The translations under genes and the position numbers were made by a program. From positions 22,820-86,819 of the forward strand of contig CAVSIX010000018.1 of assembly GCA_963728195.1 (NCBI GenBank): a stretch of 64,000 bases of DNA, in the 5' to 3' direction. The notes below the pieces were generated by a model, which was not told the DNA's origin, did no database searches, and worked only from the letters and a program-made list of their open reading frames with translations. Source of the stretch: Sva-07 sp963728195 (GTDB lineage Bacteria; Actinomycetota; Acidimicrobiia; Acidimicrobiales; Ilumatobacteraceae). Positions 1 to 8,476 of this stretch are shown here, one piece after another (position 1 is the first letter of the stretch; every line of letters begins with the position of its first letter).

Positions 1-284
1 CCGAGTACGGGCTGTTGCGCAAGGGCGACTACGCCCGACCGGGCTACTCGATGACACCCGCCGTCGACGCACTCGTCAGCGAGTCGCTGGCGCGGGTCGT
101 CGCCGGCATCGAAGCCGGGTTCTTCCCCAATCGGCCCGAGCGGCCGGGCTGGCGGTTCTTCGTCGGTTGTCACTACTGCGAACCCGACGGACTCGGCACG
201 GCCGAGCGTTGGTCGGAATGGGATCGAAAGCAACACGACGCTCGGCTCGCGGCATGGTTCGGCGTCGAGGAAGCCGACGCATGA
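1..284 (+). CDS. C-terminal end of a PD-(D/E)XK nuclease (AddB-like), truncated by the window start
   Basis: The reading frame is already open at the first base and ends in TGA at 282-284, so only about the last 93 codons are present. The end has the pattern C-x2-C (GCHYCEPDG) followed by ERWSEWDRKQHDARL, which resembles the end of AddB-type and actinobacterial RecB-like exonucleases, where a cysteine cluster binds an iron-sulfur centre and is followed by a W..K..D.RL tail. The cysteine usually found a few residues after C-x2-C is not visible here (GLG at that place). The stop overlaps the start of the helicase-nuclease gene downstream in an ATGA arrangement, so the two products are probably partners in double-strand break end processing. 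Family assignment rests on this tail only. Confidence 0.6.
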   Translation, partial: EYGLLRKGDYARPGYSMTPAVDALVSESLARVVAGIEAGFFPNRPERPGWRFFVGCHYCEPDGLGTAERWSEWDRKQHDARLAAWFGVEEADA

Positions 285-3200
285 CCGCCGCAGACGCCGC
301 AGACGCCACCGCCAGTGCGGCCAGCACCACCACGGCTGCACCACCCGACGAGGCCGAGCGCCGACGGATCCGCTGCGACCTCGACGCCACGCTCTTCGTC
401 GAGGCAGGCGCCGGAGCGGGCAAGACCAGCTCGCTGGTGGCACGTATCGTCAATCTCGTTCGCAGCGGTGTGCCGATCACCGGCATCGCCGCGATCACCT
501 TCACGGAGAAGGCTGCCGCCGAGCTGCGAAGTCGCACGCGCCAGCGCCTCGAGGCCGAACCGGGCCCCGAGACCGATGCGGCACTGGCACGGCTCGACCA
601 TGCGCCGATCGGCACGCTGCATTCGTTCGCGCGCCGGATGCTGTTCGACTTCCCGATCGACGCCGGCCTCCCACCCGGGTTCACGGTGCTCGACGAACTC
701 CAGAGCGGTCTCGCGTTCGAGGAGCAGTGGAACGACCTGCTCGACCGGCTGCTCGACGAGGCCGAGCCCGCAGCAGGCCTGATCGCCGGTGGGCGGGCGT
801 TCGTCGAACTGTGCGAGTTCGACGGATTCGGCGTCGACAAGGGAGCTCGCCGGATGGCCGACGATTTCCGGGCCAACTGGGACCTCGTTCGCGACCGGGT
901 CGACCTGTCCGACCCCGGTCCACTCGAACTGGACACCGCCGAGATCGACCGGCTCGTCGAACGGATCACGTCCACGGCGATCCCTGCCGACGACAAGCAG
1001 GTCGGCACCGTCGCCGACATCGCCGCACTTGCCGGCGGGCTCCGCAGCGCAAGCCTGCGGACGCGGCTCGAAGCGATCGCCGGACTCGACGCGAAGTGCG
1101 GCCACTGGGCGGAGCTGAAGACGTTGCCGGGAGCGAGGGGCAAGTGGACCGCTGCGTTCGGCGCCGCCGGGAACGACGCTCTCGAATCCCTGCGCGCCGA
1201 CGAGGTCGAGATCGGTCGTCTGGCACACGATGCCCTCGAAGGCGTCAAGCGACATCGACGGCTGCTGCTCGGCGCAGTCATGGGGCGCTTCGTTCTCGAC
1301 TCGGCGAGCGAGCGCGCCACGTCAGGCCAGCTCGAGTTCCACGACCTCCTGGTGCTCGCCCGACACCTGCTCGCCGAACGTCCGCATGTCCGCCGACTCC
1401 TCCATGAACGCTATGTCCGCGTGCTCCTCGACGAGTTCCAGGACACCGATCCGATCCAGCTCGAGATCGCCGTGCGGCTCACCGCCGATCCCGACGACAC
1501 GGCTCAGCAGGCGGGCACGGCGTCCGACGACCGATCGTGGCGCGATCTGCGCCCGTTGCCGGGACGTCTGTTCATCGTCGGGGACCCCAAGCAGTCGATC
1601 TACAGGTTCCGGCGTGCCGACATCTCGCAATACCTGCGAGCGGCCGACCAGGTCGGCGCCGACAACGTGCGGCTCTCCGCGAACTTCCGGTCCACCCGGG
1701 CGGTGATCGATTTCGCGAACGACGTGTTCAGCCGCCTGATCAGTTACGAACCCGATGCGCAACCGGCATTCCAGGCACTCGATGCCTGCCGAGCGGCGCC
1801 GAGGCTCGGCCACGGCACGGTGTCGACGATCGGGGTCGACCGCCACGACGACCTCACGCCGAATCAGCGCAACGGCGACATGGGGTCCGCTGACGTGCTG
1901 CGCCTCCGCGAGGCCGCCGACGTGGCTGCCACGGTGTCGACGGCGCTGGCCGACGGCTGGCCGGTGTACGACGAGTCGATCGATGCGCTGCGTCCGTGCC
2001 GGCCCGGTGACATCTGCATCCTGCTCCCCACGCGGATCTCGCTGCCGTCGCTCGAGGCCGAGCTGCGTCGGGCGGAGCTGAGCTACCGGGCGGAGAACTC
2101 CTCGGTGGTCTACGCCACCGCCGAGATCCGCCAACTGTTGTTGGCGCTGCGCGCCGCAGACGACCCCACCGACACGCTGGCACTCGTCGAGGCGCTGCGG
2201 AGCCCGCTGTACGGCTGCAGCGACGTCGAGCTCTGGCAGTGGAAGTCCGGTGGTGGCACGTGGAACCTCTGGTCGGCACCGCCGTCGGAACTCCACGACC
2301 ATCCGGTCGCCGAGGCGATCGCCCATGTCAGGTCACTCGCCGAGCGCGTCGGCACGACGGCGGCCGCCGATCTGCTCGCTGCGCTCGCCGACGAACGGCG
2401 ACTCTTCGACCTTGCGCTGGCGGGTCCCGACGCCCGAGACGTGTGGCGGCGGTTGCGGTTCGTCGTCGAGCAGGCCCGAGCGTGGGCCGACGCCGGCGGC
2501 CACGGCATGCGCCGCTATCTCCAGTGGGCCACCCTGCAGGCCTCGGAGAGTCGCGTCGCCGACACGATCCTGCCCGAGAACGACCACGACGCCGTCCGGG
2601 TGATGACGATCCACGCCGCCAAGGGTCTCGAATTCCCGATCACGATCGTCGCCGGGCTCACCACCAAACCGCGGCGGGCGACCACCAACGGCGTGGTGTG
2701 GGCCAACGACACCTGGATGCTCGCCGGCCGAGGCGACGACGGCGTGTTCATCGCACACCAGCCGATCGACGAGCAGATGGGCGACGCCGAACGACGACGC
2801 CTGCTGTACGTGGCGTGCACCCGTGCGGTCGACCACCTCGTCGTGTCGCTGCACCGCGGAGCACCGACGAAGAGCAACGCCGACTACGACGACTGGGGAC
2901 CGTTGACGTCCGCCGAGCTGCTCTGGGCCGCTGGAGCCGCCGACGCAACCTCGGGCGCCCGCGGGCTGCAAGCGTCCCTGCGCGCGCTGCCGACCACTGC
3001 GCCCGAGTCCAGTGTTGTCGAGTGGAGCGATCGCGGGCTCTGGGAGGCCGAGCGTGAGCGGGTGTTCGCCGCGGCGTCGCGACGCACCGGCATCGCCGCC
3101 ACACGGCTGTCCGAGGAACTCGCCGGCGGCAGCGAACGAGACGAGATCGACGACCCCGGGCTCGACAAGCGGCCGGTCAACGTCGAGCTGCCACCGTGGC

Positions 3201-3727
3201 AGCGGGGCCGCTACGGCACCAGCATCGGCCGAGCCGTGCACGGGGTGCTGCAGTTCTGCGACCTCGCAACCGGTGCCGACATCGACAATCTCTCCCGCTC
3301 CCAGTGCGCAGCCGAAGGCGTGATCGGGTTGGAGCCGCAGGTGACCGCGCTCGCCCGCTCTGCGCTCGCCGCTCCGATCGTCCGAAGCGTCGTCGCCGGA
3401 GCCGAACACTGGCGCGAGCTCTTCGTGGCGGCACCGATCGGCGACCGGGTGCTCGAGGGGTACGTCGACCTGCTCGTACGCACCCCCGACGGTCTCGTGA
3501 TCGTCGACTACAAGACCGATCAGTGGTCGGGCCCGGTGCAGTCGTCCGAGCGTGTCGGCCGGTACCGGCTCCAGTTGGCCGCCTACGGCGCTGCACTCGC
3601 GACGGCGCTCGCCGAACCGGTCGTCGGCGGCATCCTGGTGCGGTGTTCTCCCAAGGGTGATGCCGACCAGATCGCGATCGACGACTGGAGCGCGGCGATC
3701 GACGAGGTTCGCCGCGCCGTGCGCTGA
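281..3727 (+). CDS. UvrD/RecB-type helicase-nuclease (AddA-like)
   Basis: 1148 residues. Superfamily 1 helicase motifs appear in order: Walker A GAGAGKT (about residue 43-49), a Walker B-like LLDEFQDTD (about 383), motif III GDPKQSIYRFRRAD (about 435), VMTIHAAKGLEFP (about 775) and LLYVACTRA (about 844). The C-terminus has the PD-(D/E)XK nuclease signature GYVDLLVRT...VIVDYKTD (about 1060-1080). This architecture is that of AddA, RecB and the Adn subunits: ATP-driven unwinding and resection of broken DNA for recombination. The ATG at 281 was chosen because it overlaps the upstream stop by four bases; an in-frame start further upstream would lie inside the neighbour. The upstream AddB-like gene is the likely partner. 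Which named family (AddA, AdnA/B) it belongs to was not resolved. Confidence 0.9.
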   Translation: MTAADAADATASAASTTTAAPPDEAERRRIRCDLDATLFVEAGAGAGKTSSLVARIVNLVRSGVPITGIAAITFTEKAAAELRSRTRQRLEAEPGPETDAALARLDHAPIGTLHSFARRMLFDFPIDAGLPPGFTVLDELQSGLAFEEQWNDLLDRLLDEAEPAAGLIAGGRAFVELCEFDGFGVDKGARRMADDFRANWDLVRDRVDLSDPGPLELDTAEIDRLVERITSTAIPADDKQVGTVADIAALAGGLRSASLRTRLEAIAGLDAKCGHWAELKTLPGARGKWTAAFGAAGNDALESLRADEVEIGRLAHDALEGVKRHRRLLLGAVMGRFVLDSASERATSGQLEFHDLLVLARHLLAERPHVRRLLHERYVRVLLDEFQDTDPIQLEIAVRLTADPDDTAQQAGTASDDRSWRDLRPLPGRLFIVGDPKQSIYRFRRADISQYLRAADQVGADNVRLSANFRSTRAVIDFANDVFSRLISYEPDAQPAFQALDACRAAPRLGHGTVSTIGVDRHDDLTPNQRNGDMGSADVLRLREAADVAATVSTALADGWPVYDESIDALRPCRPGDICILLPTRISLPSLEAELRRAELSYRAENSSVVYATAEIRQLLLALRAADDPTDTLALVEALRSPLYGCSDVELWQWKSGGGTWNLWSAPPSELHDHPVAEAIAHVRSLAERVGTTAAADLLAALADERRLFDLALAGPDARDVWRRLRFVVEQARAWADAGGHGMRRYLQWATLQASESRVADTILPENDHDAVRVMTIHAAKGLEFPITIVAGLTTKPRRATTNGVVWANDTWMLAGRGDDGVFIAHQPIDEQMGDAERRRLLYVACTRAVDHLVVSLHRGAPTKSNADYDDWGPLTSAELLWAAGAADATSGARGLQASLRALPTTAPESSVVEWSDRGLWEAERERVFAAASRRTGIAATRLSEELAGGSERDEIDDPGLDKRPVNVELPPWQRGRYGTSIGRAVHGVLQFCDLATGADIDNLSRSQCAAEGVIGLEPQVTALARSALAAPIVRSVVAGAEHWRELFVAAPIGDRVLEGYVDLLVRTPDGLVIVDYKTDQWSGPVQSSERVGRYRLQLAAYGAALATALAEPVVGGILVRCSPKGDADQIAIDDWSAAIDEVRRAVR

Positions 3728-3729
3728 AC

Positions 3730-4572
3730 TCAGTCGTCCGACGAGGCGGCCAGCACCTCGACGTCGTCGTCCACGTCCACGTCGACCTCGGCATCACCAT
3801 CGCGGGGGCGATGGGTTCGCTGTCGGACGGCGCGATGGTCGGGCACCGGGGTCACTGCGGCCCGACCGAGTTGGAACATGCCGCGAAACGCGAGGCCACC
3901 GAACACCTTCAACATCACGAGGGCGAGCAGCACGGCGAACACGATCATCGTCGGCACGGCCAGCGTCGACAAGAGGAGGCGCCGGTCCTCGGTCATCAGG
4001 CTCAACACGCCGGAGTCGACACTGGTGCCGTCGACCTCGAGCGTCCGGATCGGATCGTCGAGTTCCGGGCAGTCGACGGCGAGATCGTCGACGCCGACCA
4101 CGTCGTTGCCACCGAACGTCGGTTCCGGGGGCCTGACCGTCGACGACAGCACGCCGAAGGTCGGATCGAGTCCCGCACCGATCAGGTACTGCTCGCCCTC
4201 GGCCAAGAACCGGTAGTCCGGTCCGTATCGGACGTCGACCAGGCCGTTCACCGCCCACGGTTCGGCTGAACCGGCGCGGAGCTGATCGATGCGGTACCGC
4301 ACCACCTCGGTGACGTCGTCCTTGCCGACCATCGTGCCGGTGAAGACGACCGCCGCCGGCTCGGGAACGGGACACCCGGCCGGCACGGGGATCAGCGAAT
4401 CGGCGCGCACGGCCGGTTGCGGCGGCGCGATGTCGGGCGGCAGCGTCGCAGGCGGCGGATCGTCCGGCGGCGGCGCAGCGTCGGCGGCCCCAGCGCTCAG
4501 GCCGAGTGTGACCACGAACGGTGTGGCGCAGAGCAGGCCCAGCAGCCCCACGTGTCGCAGCCGTCGTGTCAT
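3730..4572 (-). CDS. Secreted/membrane-anchored protein of unknown function
   Basis: 280 residues. A signal peptide is visible (RR near the start, then a leucine-rich core ending in AGAADA). A proline-rich linker follows (residues 33-55), then a cysteine-containing extracellular domain with a possible disulfide pair (VPAGCPVP and AVDCPEL), one membrane segment near residue 203-226 (TLAVPTMIVFAVLLALVMLKVFG), and a strongly acidic tail alternating D and V. The extracellular part (TGTMVGKDD... YRIDQLRAG... VDVRYGPDYRFLAEGEQYLIGAG) recalls TIMP/NTR-like beta-barrel proteins, but that is a weak impression. It converges with the helicase-nuclease gene, with only 2 bases between stops. Confidence 0.75.
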   Translation of the reverse strand: MTRRLRHVGLLGLLCATPFVVTLGLSAGAADAAPPPDDPPPATLPPDIAPPQPAVRADSLIPVPAGCPVPEPAAVVFTGTMVGKDDVTEVVRYRIDQLRAGSAEPWAVNGLVDVRYGPDYRFLAEGEQYLIGAGLDPTFGVLSSTVRPPEPTFGGNDVVGVDDLAVDCPELDDPIRTLEVDGTSVDSGVLSLMTEDRRLLLSTLAVPTMIVFAVLLALVMLKVFGGLAFRGMFQLGRAAVTPVPDHRAVRQRTHRPRDGDAEVDVDVDDDVEVLAASSDD

Positions 4573-4648
4573 CGTCGCCAGGCTAACGAGCCACGCCCAC
4601 CCGCATTGGGCAGGCCATCTTCTCGGCCGGGTCCCCGATCGCGAAGGG

Positions 4649-5449
4649 TCAGCGGCCCTCGAAGACCGGATCTCGCTTCTCCATGAAGGCTTTGATCGCC
4701 TCGACGGTGTCCTTCGTGCCGAAGTTGACGGTCTGGGAAAGGCCTTCGTCGTCGAGGGCTTCTTCGAGCGTGACGTGCATCGAGTTGTTCAGCAGCCGCT
4801 TCGACATCGCCAACGCGATCGGCGGACCGCCGGCGAGCCGGGCGGCCCAATCGTCGACGAAGGCGTCGAGTTCGTCGTCCGGCAGGACCCGGTTGACGAG
4901 TCCCATCTCCGCTGCGCGCCCCGCGTCGATGATCTCGGCGAGCAGAGCGAGCTCCTTGGCGCGGTGCATGCCGACGAGGCGAGGCAACAGCCACGAGCCG
5001 CCGAAATCGAGGCTGAGGCCACGCTTGGCGAAGATCTCCGAGAACCGGGCGTCCTCCGACGCCACGATGAGATCGCACGACAGCGCCATGTTGAGCCCGG
5101 CGCCGACGGCAACGCCGCGCACCTTGGCGAGGGTCGGCTGGGGGATGCGGTGCAGTGCCAGGCACACGTCGGTGATGTGCCGCATCGCCGAGAGCTGATG
5201 CGGAGGCGGGCCGTCGCCTGAGCCTCCCTGCCACAGGTCGGCACCCGAGCAGAAGTTGCCGCCGGCGCCGGTGAGCACCACCGCCCGATCGTCCGGGTTC
5301 GCTGCGATCGAACGGAACTCGTCGAGCAGCTCGTTCCACATCGCAGCGTCAGCGGCGTTCTTCTTCTCGGGCCGTCGCAGCGTGATCGTGACCACCCCGT
5401 CGGCGCGTTCGACGGTGATCGATTCGAGTTCGCGGGTGTCAGAGGCCAT
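4649..5449 (-). CDS. Enoyl-CoA hydratase/isomerase (crotonase) family protein
   Basis: 266 residues, normal length for the family. The two crotonase oxyanion-hole segments are clear: AVVLTGAGGNFCSGADLW (about residue 58-75) and VRGVAVGAGLNMALSCDLIVASEDARFSE (about 114-142), the latter carrying the acidic residue typical of hydratases. It acts on acyl-CoA thioesters in the cytoplasm, probably in beta-oxidation or amino-acid catabolism; the exact substrate cannot be told. The ATG at 5449 is preceded by TATCGT eight bases upstream, without a Shine-Dalgarno, which fits a leaderless transcript. The gene diverges from a small membrane-peptide gene 23 bases away. Confidence 0.9.
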   Translation of the reverse strand: MASDTRELESITVERADGVVTITLRRPEKKNAADAAMWNELLDEFRSIAANPDDRAVVLTGAGGNFCSGADLWQGGSGDGPPPHQLSAMRHITDVCLALHRIPQPTLAKVRGVAVGAGLNMALSCDLIVASEDARFSEIFAKRGLSLDFGGSWLLPRLVGMHRAKELALLAEIIDAGRAAEMGLVNRVLPDDELDAFVDDWAARLAGGPPIALAMSKRLLNNSMHVTLEEALDDEGLSQTVNFGTKDTVEAIKAFMEKRDPVFEGR

Positions 5450-5457
5450 GCCGGCCG

Positions 5458-5465
5458 ACGATACT
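5458..5465. promoter_or_regulatory. Overlapping back-to-back -10 boxes (bidirectional leaderless promoter)
   Basis: The octamer ACGATACT contains a -10 box on both strands: GATACT on plus (5460-5465), seven bases before the GTG at 5473, and TATCGT on minus (5463-5458), eight bases before the ATG at 5449. Neither gene has a Shine-Dalgarno. Both starts would therefore fall at or next to the transcription start. This is a reading of sequence pattern only. Confidence 0.45.
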
Positions 5466-5472
5466 GACCCTC

Positions 5473-5583
5473 GTGGGACTCAACCCGTACCGGAAGTTCA
5501 GAGCGAAGCCCGCCGACTATGCGCTCGTCGCGTCCGCCCTTCTCGTCTCGCTCGCCCTGCTGGTGTGGGCGGTCGTCGGCTGA
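5473..5583 (+). CDS. 36-residue single-span membrane peptide
   Basis: A short frame from GTG at 5473 to TGA at 5581-5583. It encodes a basic N-terminus (GLNPYRKFRAKPADYA) followed by a hydrophobic helix (LVASALLVSLALLVWAVVG) that runs to the last residue, a typical small membrane protein with the N-terminus inside. It fills nearly all the space between two minus-strand genes, has its own -10-like GATACT seven bases before the start, and shows normal high-GC third positions. From memory, similar peptides occur in related actinobacteria, but that cannot be checked here. Function unknown. Confidence 0.6.
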   Translation: MGLNPYRKFRAKPADYALVASALLVSLALLVWAVVG

Positions 5584-5607
5584 ATCACGAGACAGCGCAA
5601 CGATCGC

Positions 5608-6102
5608 TCACGCGGTGACCTGGAAACCGGTGTGCATGCCGTTTGCGTAGTGATCGGGAAGATTGCACACCAGTTGGTAGTTGCCCGGTTCGAGCGTGAC
5701 GACGAGCTGCTCGGTCGTCTCCTTGTCGAATTCCCCGATCTCGTCGATCACCTCGATGCCGGAGGCGTCCTCGGGAAAGTGGTCGCCGTCCACCGGGATC
5801 TCGCCCGGGGCGATGTCGGTCTTGACGACGAGAAACTCGTGTCCGATCGTGCCGTCGTTGTCGATCGTGAAGGTGATCTCTCCCGCCGTGGCGGACTCGG
5901 CATCGACCTCCACCTCCCACTCCTTGACGTGGCCACCGATGTCGTTGCTCGGTGCGTCGGTCGCCGTGCCGCCGGTGTCGCTGCTCGAGCCGTTGGCGTC
6001 GTTGGCGTCGTTGGCGTCGTTGAAGTCCGACCCGCACGAACTGGCGATCACCACGATCGCCAACGTCGCGCAGACGCTGCGACGAAGTCGCTCCGCTCCC
6101 AT
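5608..6102 (-). CDS. Cupredoxin-domain lipoprotein
   Basis: 164 residues. The N-terminus is a lipoprotein signal (hydrophobic stretch ending in VIASSC, lipobox Cys at residue 23), followed by an N/D/A repeat and an S/T/G-rich linker. The rest is a plastocyanin/azurin-like beta sandwich: one His ligand in GHEFLVV and the C-terminal ligand loop LVCNLPDHYANGM with Cys, His and Met, the set for a type 1 copper site. It probably carries electrons or binds copper on the outer face of the membrane. A GAAGGGGG Shine-Dalgarno-like run precedes the ATG at 6102. Confidence 0.85.
   Translation of the reverse strand: MGAERLRRSVCATLAIVVIASSCGSDFNDANDANDANGSSSDTGGTATDAPSNDIGGHVKEWEVEVDAESATAGEITFTIDNDGTIGHEFLVVKTDIAPGEIPVDGDHFPEDASGIEVIDEIGEFDKETTEQLVVTLEPGNYQLVCNLPDHYANGMHTGFQVTA
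5992..6027 (-). repeat. 9-bp tandem repeat inside the lipoprotein linker
   Basis: Three perfect copies of GTTGGCGTC (5992-6018) and one imperfect copy (6019-6027) encode the N-D-A repeat just after the lipid-anchored cysteine. Such a unit can change copy number without altering the frame, varying linker length. Confidence 0.8.
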
Positions 6103-6116
6103 GATGTGCCCCCTTC

Positions 6117-6132
6117 GCGGCGCAAGCGCCGC
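6117..6132 (-). terminator. GC-rich hairpin between yraN and the cupredoxin gene
   Basis: GCGGCGC-AA-GCGCCGC forms a perfect 7-bp stem with a 2-base loop. It lies downstream of yraN and just upstream of the cupredoxin start. No U-run follows, so it may be a pause or terminator hairpin or a leader structure of the cupredoxin gene. Confidence 0.35.
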
Positions 6133-6247
6133 GCCTCATGTCTTCCCCGTCTCGAACCGTAGACCTGTGGTTCGCCGGCGACAAGAGAAAGCTGCGCGCA
6201 ATCGCGTGTCGATGTCACACGCCGGGGAATCGTCCGACCCTCGCCAT

Positions 6248-6616
6248 TCAGAACGCGTCGGTGATCAACTCGAGTTCGGTCCCGGTGATGGCGACGACGT
6301 CGAAGCGGACCGAGGATGCGTGCACCTCGTGGGCACGGAGCCACTCGACCGCGAGCTGACGTATCCGGCGCTGTTTGGCGACTGTCACCGCGGCGGATGC
6401 GGGACCGAAGTCGGCCGTGCGTCGGGCCTTGACCTCGCTGAACACGAACGTCGACCCGTCGAACGCGATCAGGTCGAGTTCACCGGTCGGCGACCGCCAG
6501 TTGCGGTCGATCACGTCGTAGCCGAGTCGACGGTAGTGGCGTGCGGCGAGGTCCTCGCCCCATCGGCCTCGGGCCTGATTGGAGCGATCGGGCGTGGGCG
6601 AGTTGCGTACGGTCAT
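6248..6616 (-). CDS. YraN family (UPF0102) nuclease-fold protein
   Basis: 122 residues, the usual size. It shows the YraN order GRWGEDLAARHYRRLGYDVIDRNWR, then GELDLIAFDG and VFSEVKARR, matching the E...D...ExK pattern of the restriction-endonuclease-like fold. The biological role of the family is unsettled. It lies next to rplS, a common neighbour, and is probably in the same transcription direction as the ribosomal gene upstream. Confidence 0.9.
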   Translation of the reverse strand: MTVRNSPTPDRSNQARGRWGEDLAARHYRRLGYDVIDRNWRSPTGELDLIAFDGSTFVFSEVKARRTADFGPASAAVTVAKQRRIRQLAVEWLRAHEVHASSVRFDVVAITGTELELITDAF

Positions 6617-6755
6617 GGCAGCCTCCGTCTGGGTGATGGGAGGGGCCGATGCCCGATGGATGGGACGCGCCTCGGACGGTCCGACTCAGCCAGGATCGTA
6701 ACGGCGCAGCATGACCGTCGTGGTCACGATCCGCAGTCGGGCTGACCTTGCGCGC

Positions 6756-7103
6756 TCAGAAGTCGCGCTTCTCGCGGATCTTTGCGGCCTTGCCCTTGCG
6801 GTCGCGGAGGTAGTACAGCTTTGCCCGGCGCACGTCGCCGCGCTTGACGACCTCGATCTTCTGCACGGTCGGGGTGTGCAGCGGGAACGTGCGCTCGACG
6901 CCGACGCCGTAGCTGAGCTTGCGGACCGTGTAGGTCTCCTGCAGTCCACCGCCCTGGCGGCCGATGACGTCGCCCTGGAAGATCTGGATGCGCTCCTTGC
7001 CGCCCTCGACGACACGGACGTGCACCTTCAGTTCGTCACCCGCCTGGAAGTCGGGGATGTCGTCGCGGAGCGAATCGTTGTCGATGAGGTCAGTGGCTTT
7101 CAT
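6756..7103 (-). CDS. rplS: 50S ribosomal protein bL19
   Basis: 115 residues, full length. Contains the conserved bL19 core (FQAGDELKVHVRVVEGGKERIQIFQGDVIGR, then YTVRKLSYGVGVERTFPLHTP and RAKLYYLRDRKGKAAKIREKR). It sits at the 30S-50S interface. It is the last gene of the rpsP-khpA-rimM-trmD-rplS group, 105 bases after trmD, the order seen in many bacteria. Confidence 0.98.
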   Translation of the reverse strand: MKATDLIDNDSLRDDIPDFQAGDELKVHVRVVEGGKERIQIFQGDVIGRQGGGLQETYTVRKLSYGVGVERTFPLHTPTVQKIEVVKRGDVRRAKLYYLRDRKGKAAKIREKRDF

Positions 7104-7208
7104 GGCGTCTACCTGCGTTGTCGGGGCTGCGAATGGGCTGCGAGCCGGTTGGCCGATGCGAGATCGGTGGCCTGATCACCGACGCTCACGCGCGCCGAAC
7201 AGGGCCCG

Positions 7209-7988
7209 TCAATGATACGGGACGGCGGGGAACTCTTCCAACAGTCGCGCGTCATCTGTCGAGAGTCCACCGGTTTGCTCGATCAGGTCGGGTCGGTCAC
7301 GGAGCGTCCGGTGCAGGCGCTGCGCACGTCGCCACCGTTCGATCCGCGCGTGATCTCCGCTTCGCAGCACCTCGGGGACCTCCCATCCACGGAAGTCCGC
7401 GGGACGGGTGAACTGCGGCTCCTCGAGCAGTCCCGACTCGCCGAAGCTCTCGGTGACAGGGCTCGCGGCGTTGCCCATCGCCCCCTCGCGCAGGCGCGTC
7501 ACGGCCTCGATGACCAGGCACGCAGCGACTTCTCCCCCGCTGAGCACGACGTCGCCCACGCTGACCTCACCGTCGACGAGATGCTGGCGGACCCGGTGGT
7601 CGACGCCCTCGTAGCGCCCGCACAGCAGGCTGAAACCCCCGAGGTCAGCGAGTTCTGAGGCCATCGCCTGGTCGAACCGGCGCCCCCCTGGTCCGAGCAA
7701 GAGCAAAGGCCGCGGCGGGTCGACCGCTTCGACCGCATCGAAGATCGGCTGGGCGCGCATCACCATGCCCGCTCCCCCGCCGAACGGTGCGTCGTCCACG
7801 GTGCGGTGGACGTCGGTGGTCTGCTCGCGGATGTCGTGACAGCGCAGGTCGAGCAGACCTTGACCACGCGCCTTGCCGAGCAGGCTCTCGGAACAGAAGT
7901 CGTCGACGAGGCGAGGAAACAGCGAGAAGACGTCGATGCGCAACGTGTTGCGTGGTTCCCCGAGACCCGGGCTGGGGGAACTTGGCAT
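7209..7988 (-). CDS. trmD: tRNA (guanine-N1-)-methyltransferase TrmD
   Basis: 259 residues. It methylates G37 of tRNAs with G36, preventing frameshifts. The SPOUT trefoil-knot signatures LLCGRYEGVDHRV and VGDVVLSGGEVAACLVIEAVTRL are intact, as is the PFGGGAGMVM loop. The ATG at 7988 overlaps the rimM stop by one base (TGATG). Using it leaves an extra 17 residues before the usual IDVFSLFP, a short extension rich in S, P and G. A longer in-frame start inside rimM was rejected because its sequence is a shadow of rimM. Confidence 0.97.
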   Translation of the reverse strand: MPSSPSPGLGEPRNTLRIDVFSLFPRLVDDFCSESLLGKARGQGLLDLRCHDIREQTTDVHRTVDDAPFGGGAGMVMRAQPIFDAVEAVDPPRPLLLLGPGGRRFDQAMASELADLGGFSLLCGRYEGVDHRVRQHLVDGEVSVGDVVLSGGEVAACLVIEAVTRLREGAMGNAASPVTESFGESGLLEEPQFTRPADFRGWEVPEVLRSGDHARIERWRRAQRLHRTLRDRPDLIEQTGGLSTDDARLLEEFPAVPYH

Positions 7989-8467
7989 CACGAATCGAGA
8001 TCGAACAGGCCGTCTGGCGTGTCGACCGTGATCGTCTCCCCGTCGATCGACACGACGAAGTTCGACGGCACGAGTGCGCCGCTGTCGAGTTCGAGCAGGT
8101 CGGCGGCCGGGTTGGCGAGCACAGAGACGCACCGGCCATGGTCGGTGCCGTCGACCTCGACGACCCGGCGCCCGATCATCTCGTGCACCCACAGTGCGTC
8201 CGGGTCCTCGATCGGCCGGCCGCGCAGCGCGCGGTTGGCGTAGCGCTCCGCAGCGGTGCGGTCGGCGATCTGGGCGAACTTCACGATGCGCCGGCCGTTG
8301 GAGGCGGTGCGGGAGGACTCGACCTCCAGTCGCTCATCGCCGGCAAAGAGTTCGCTACCAGGAGCGACGCGAGCGTCGGAATCCGACAGCAACTGCACGA
8401 ACACCTCGCCGCGCAGGCCGTGGGCACGGCGGATGTGGCCGACTTCGAGCAAGCCGTCGTCGGTCAA
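7988..8467 (-). CDS. rimM: 16S rRNA processing/ribosome maturation factor RimM
   Basis: 159 residues. N-terminal RimM domain begins with LEVGHIRRAHGLRGEVFVQ, and the C-terminal PRC-barrel domain starts at about residue 90 (WVHEMIGRRVVEVDG). It binds uS19 and assists assembly of the 30S head. Located between khpA (9 bases) and trmD (1-base overlap), so co-transcribed and likely co-translated. Confidence 0.97.
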   Translation of the reverse strand: MTDDGLLEVGHIRRAHGLRGEVFVQLLSDSDARVAPGSELFAGDERLEVESSRTASNGRRIVKFAQIADRTAAERYANRALRGRPIEDPDALWVHEMIGRRVVEVDGTDHGRCVSVLANPAADLLELDSGALVPSNFVVSIDGETITVDTPDGLFDLDS

Positions 8468-8476
8468 GGGTGTCGC

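Noticed and set aside
76..1320. Long open frame on the minus strand opposite the helicase-nuclease gene
   Set aside because: Arginine/serine-rich shadow of a well-supported gene; no motifs.
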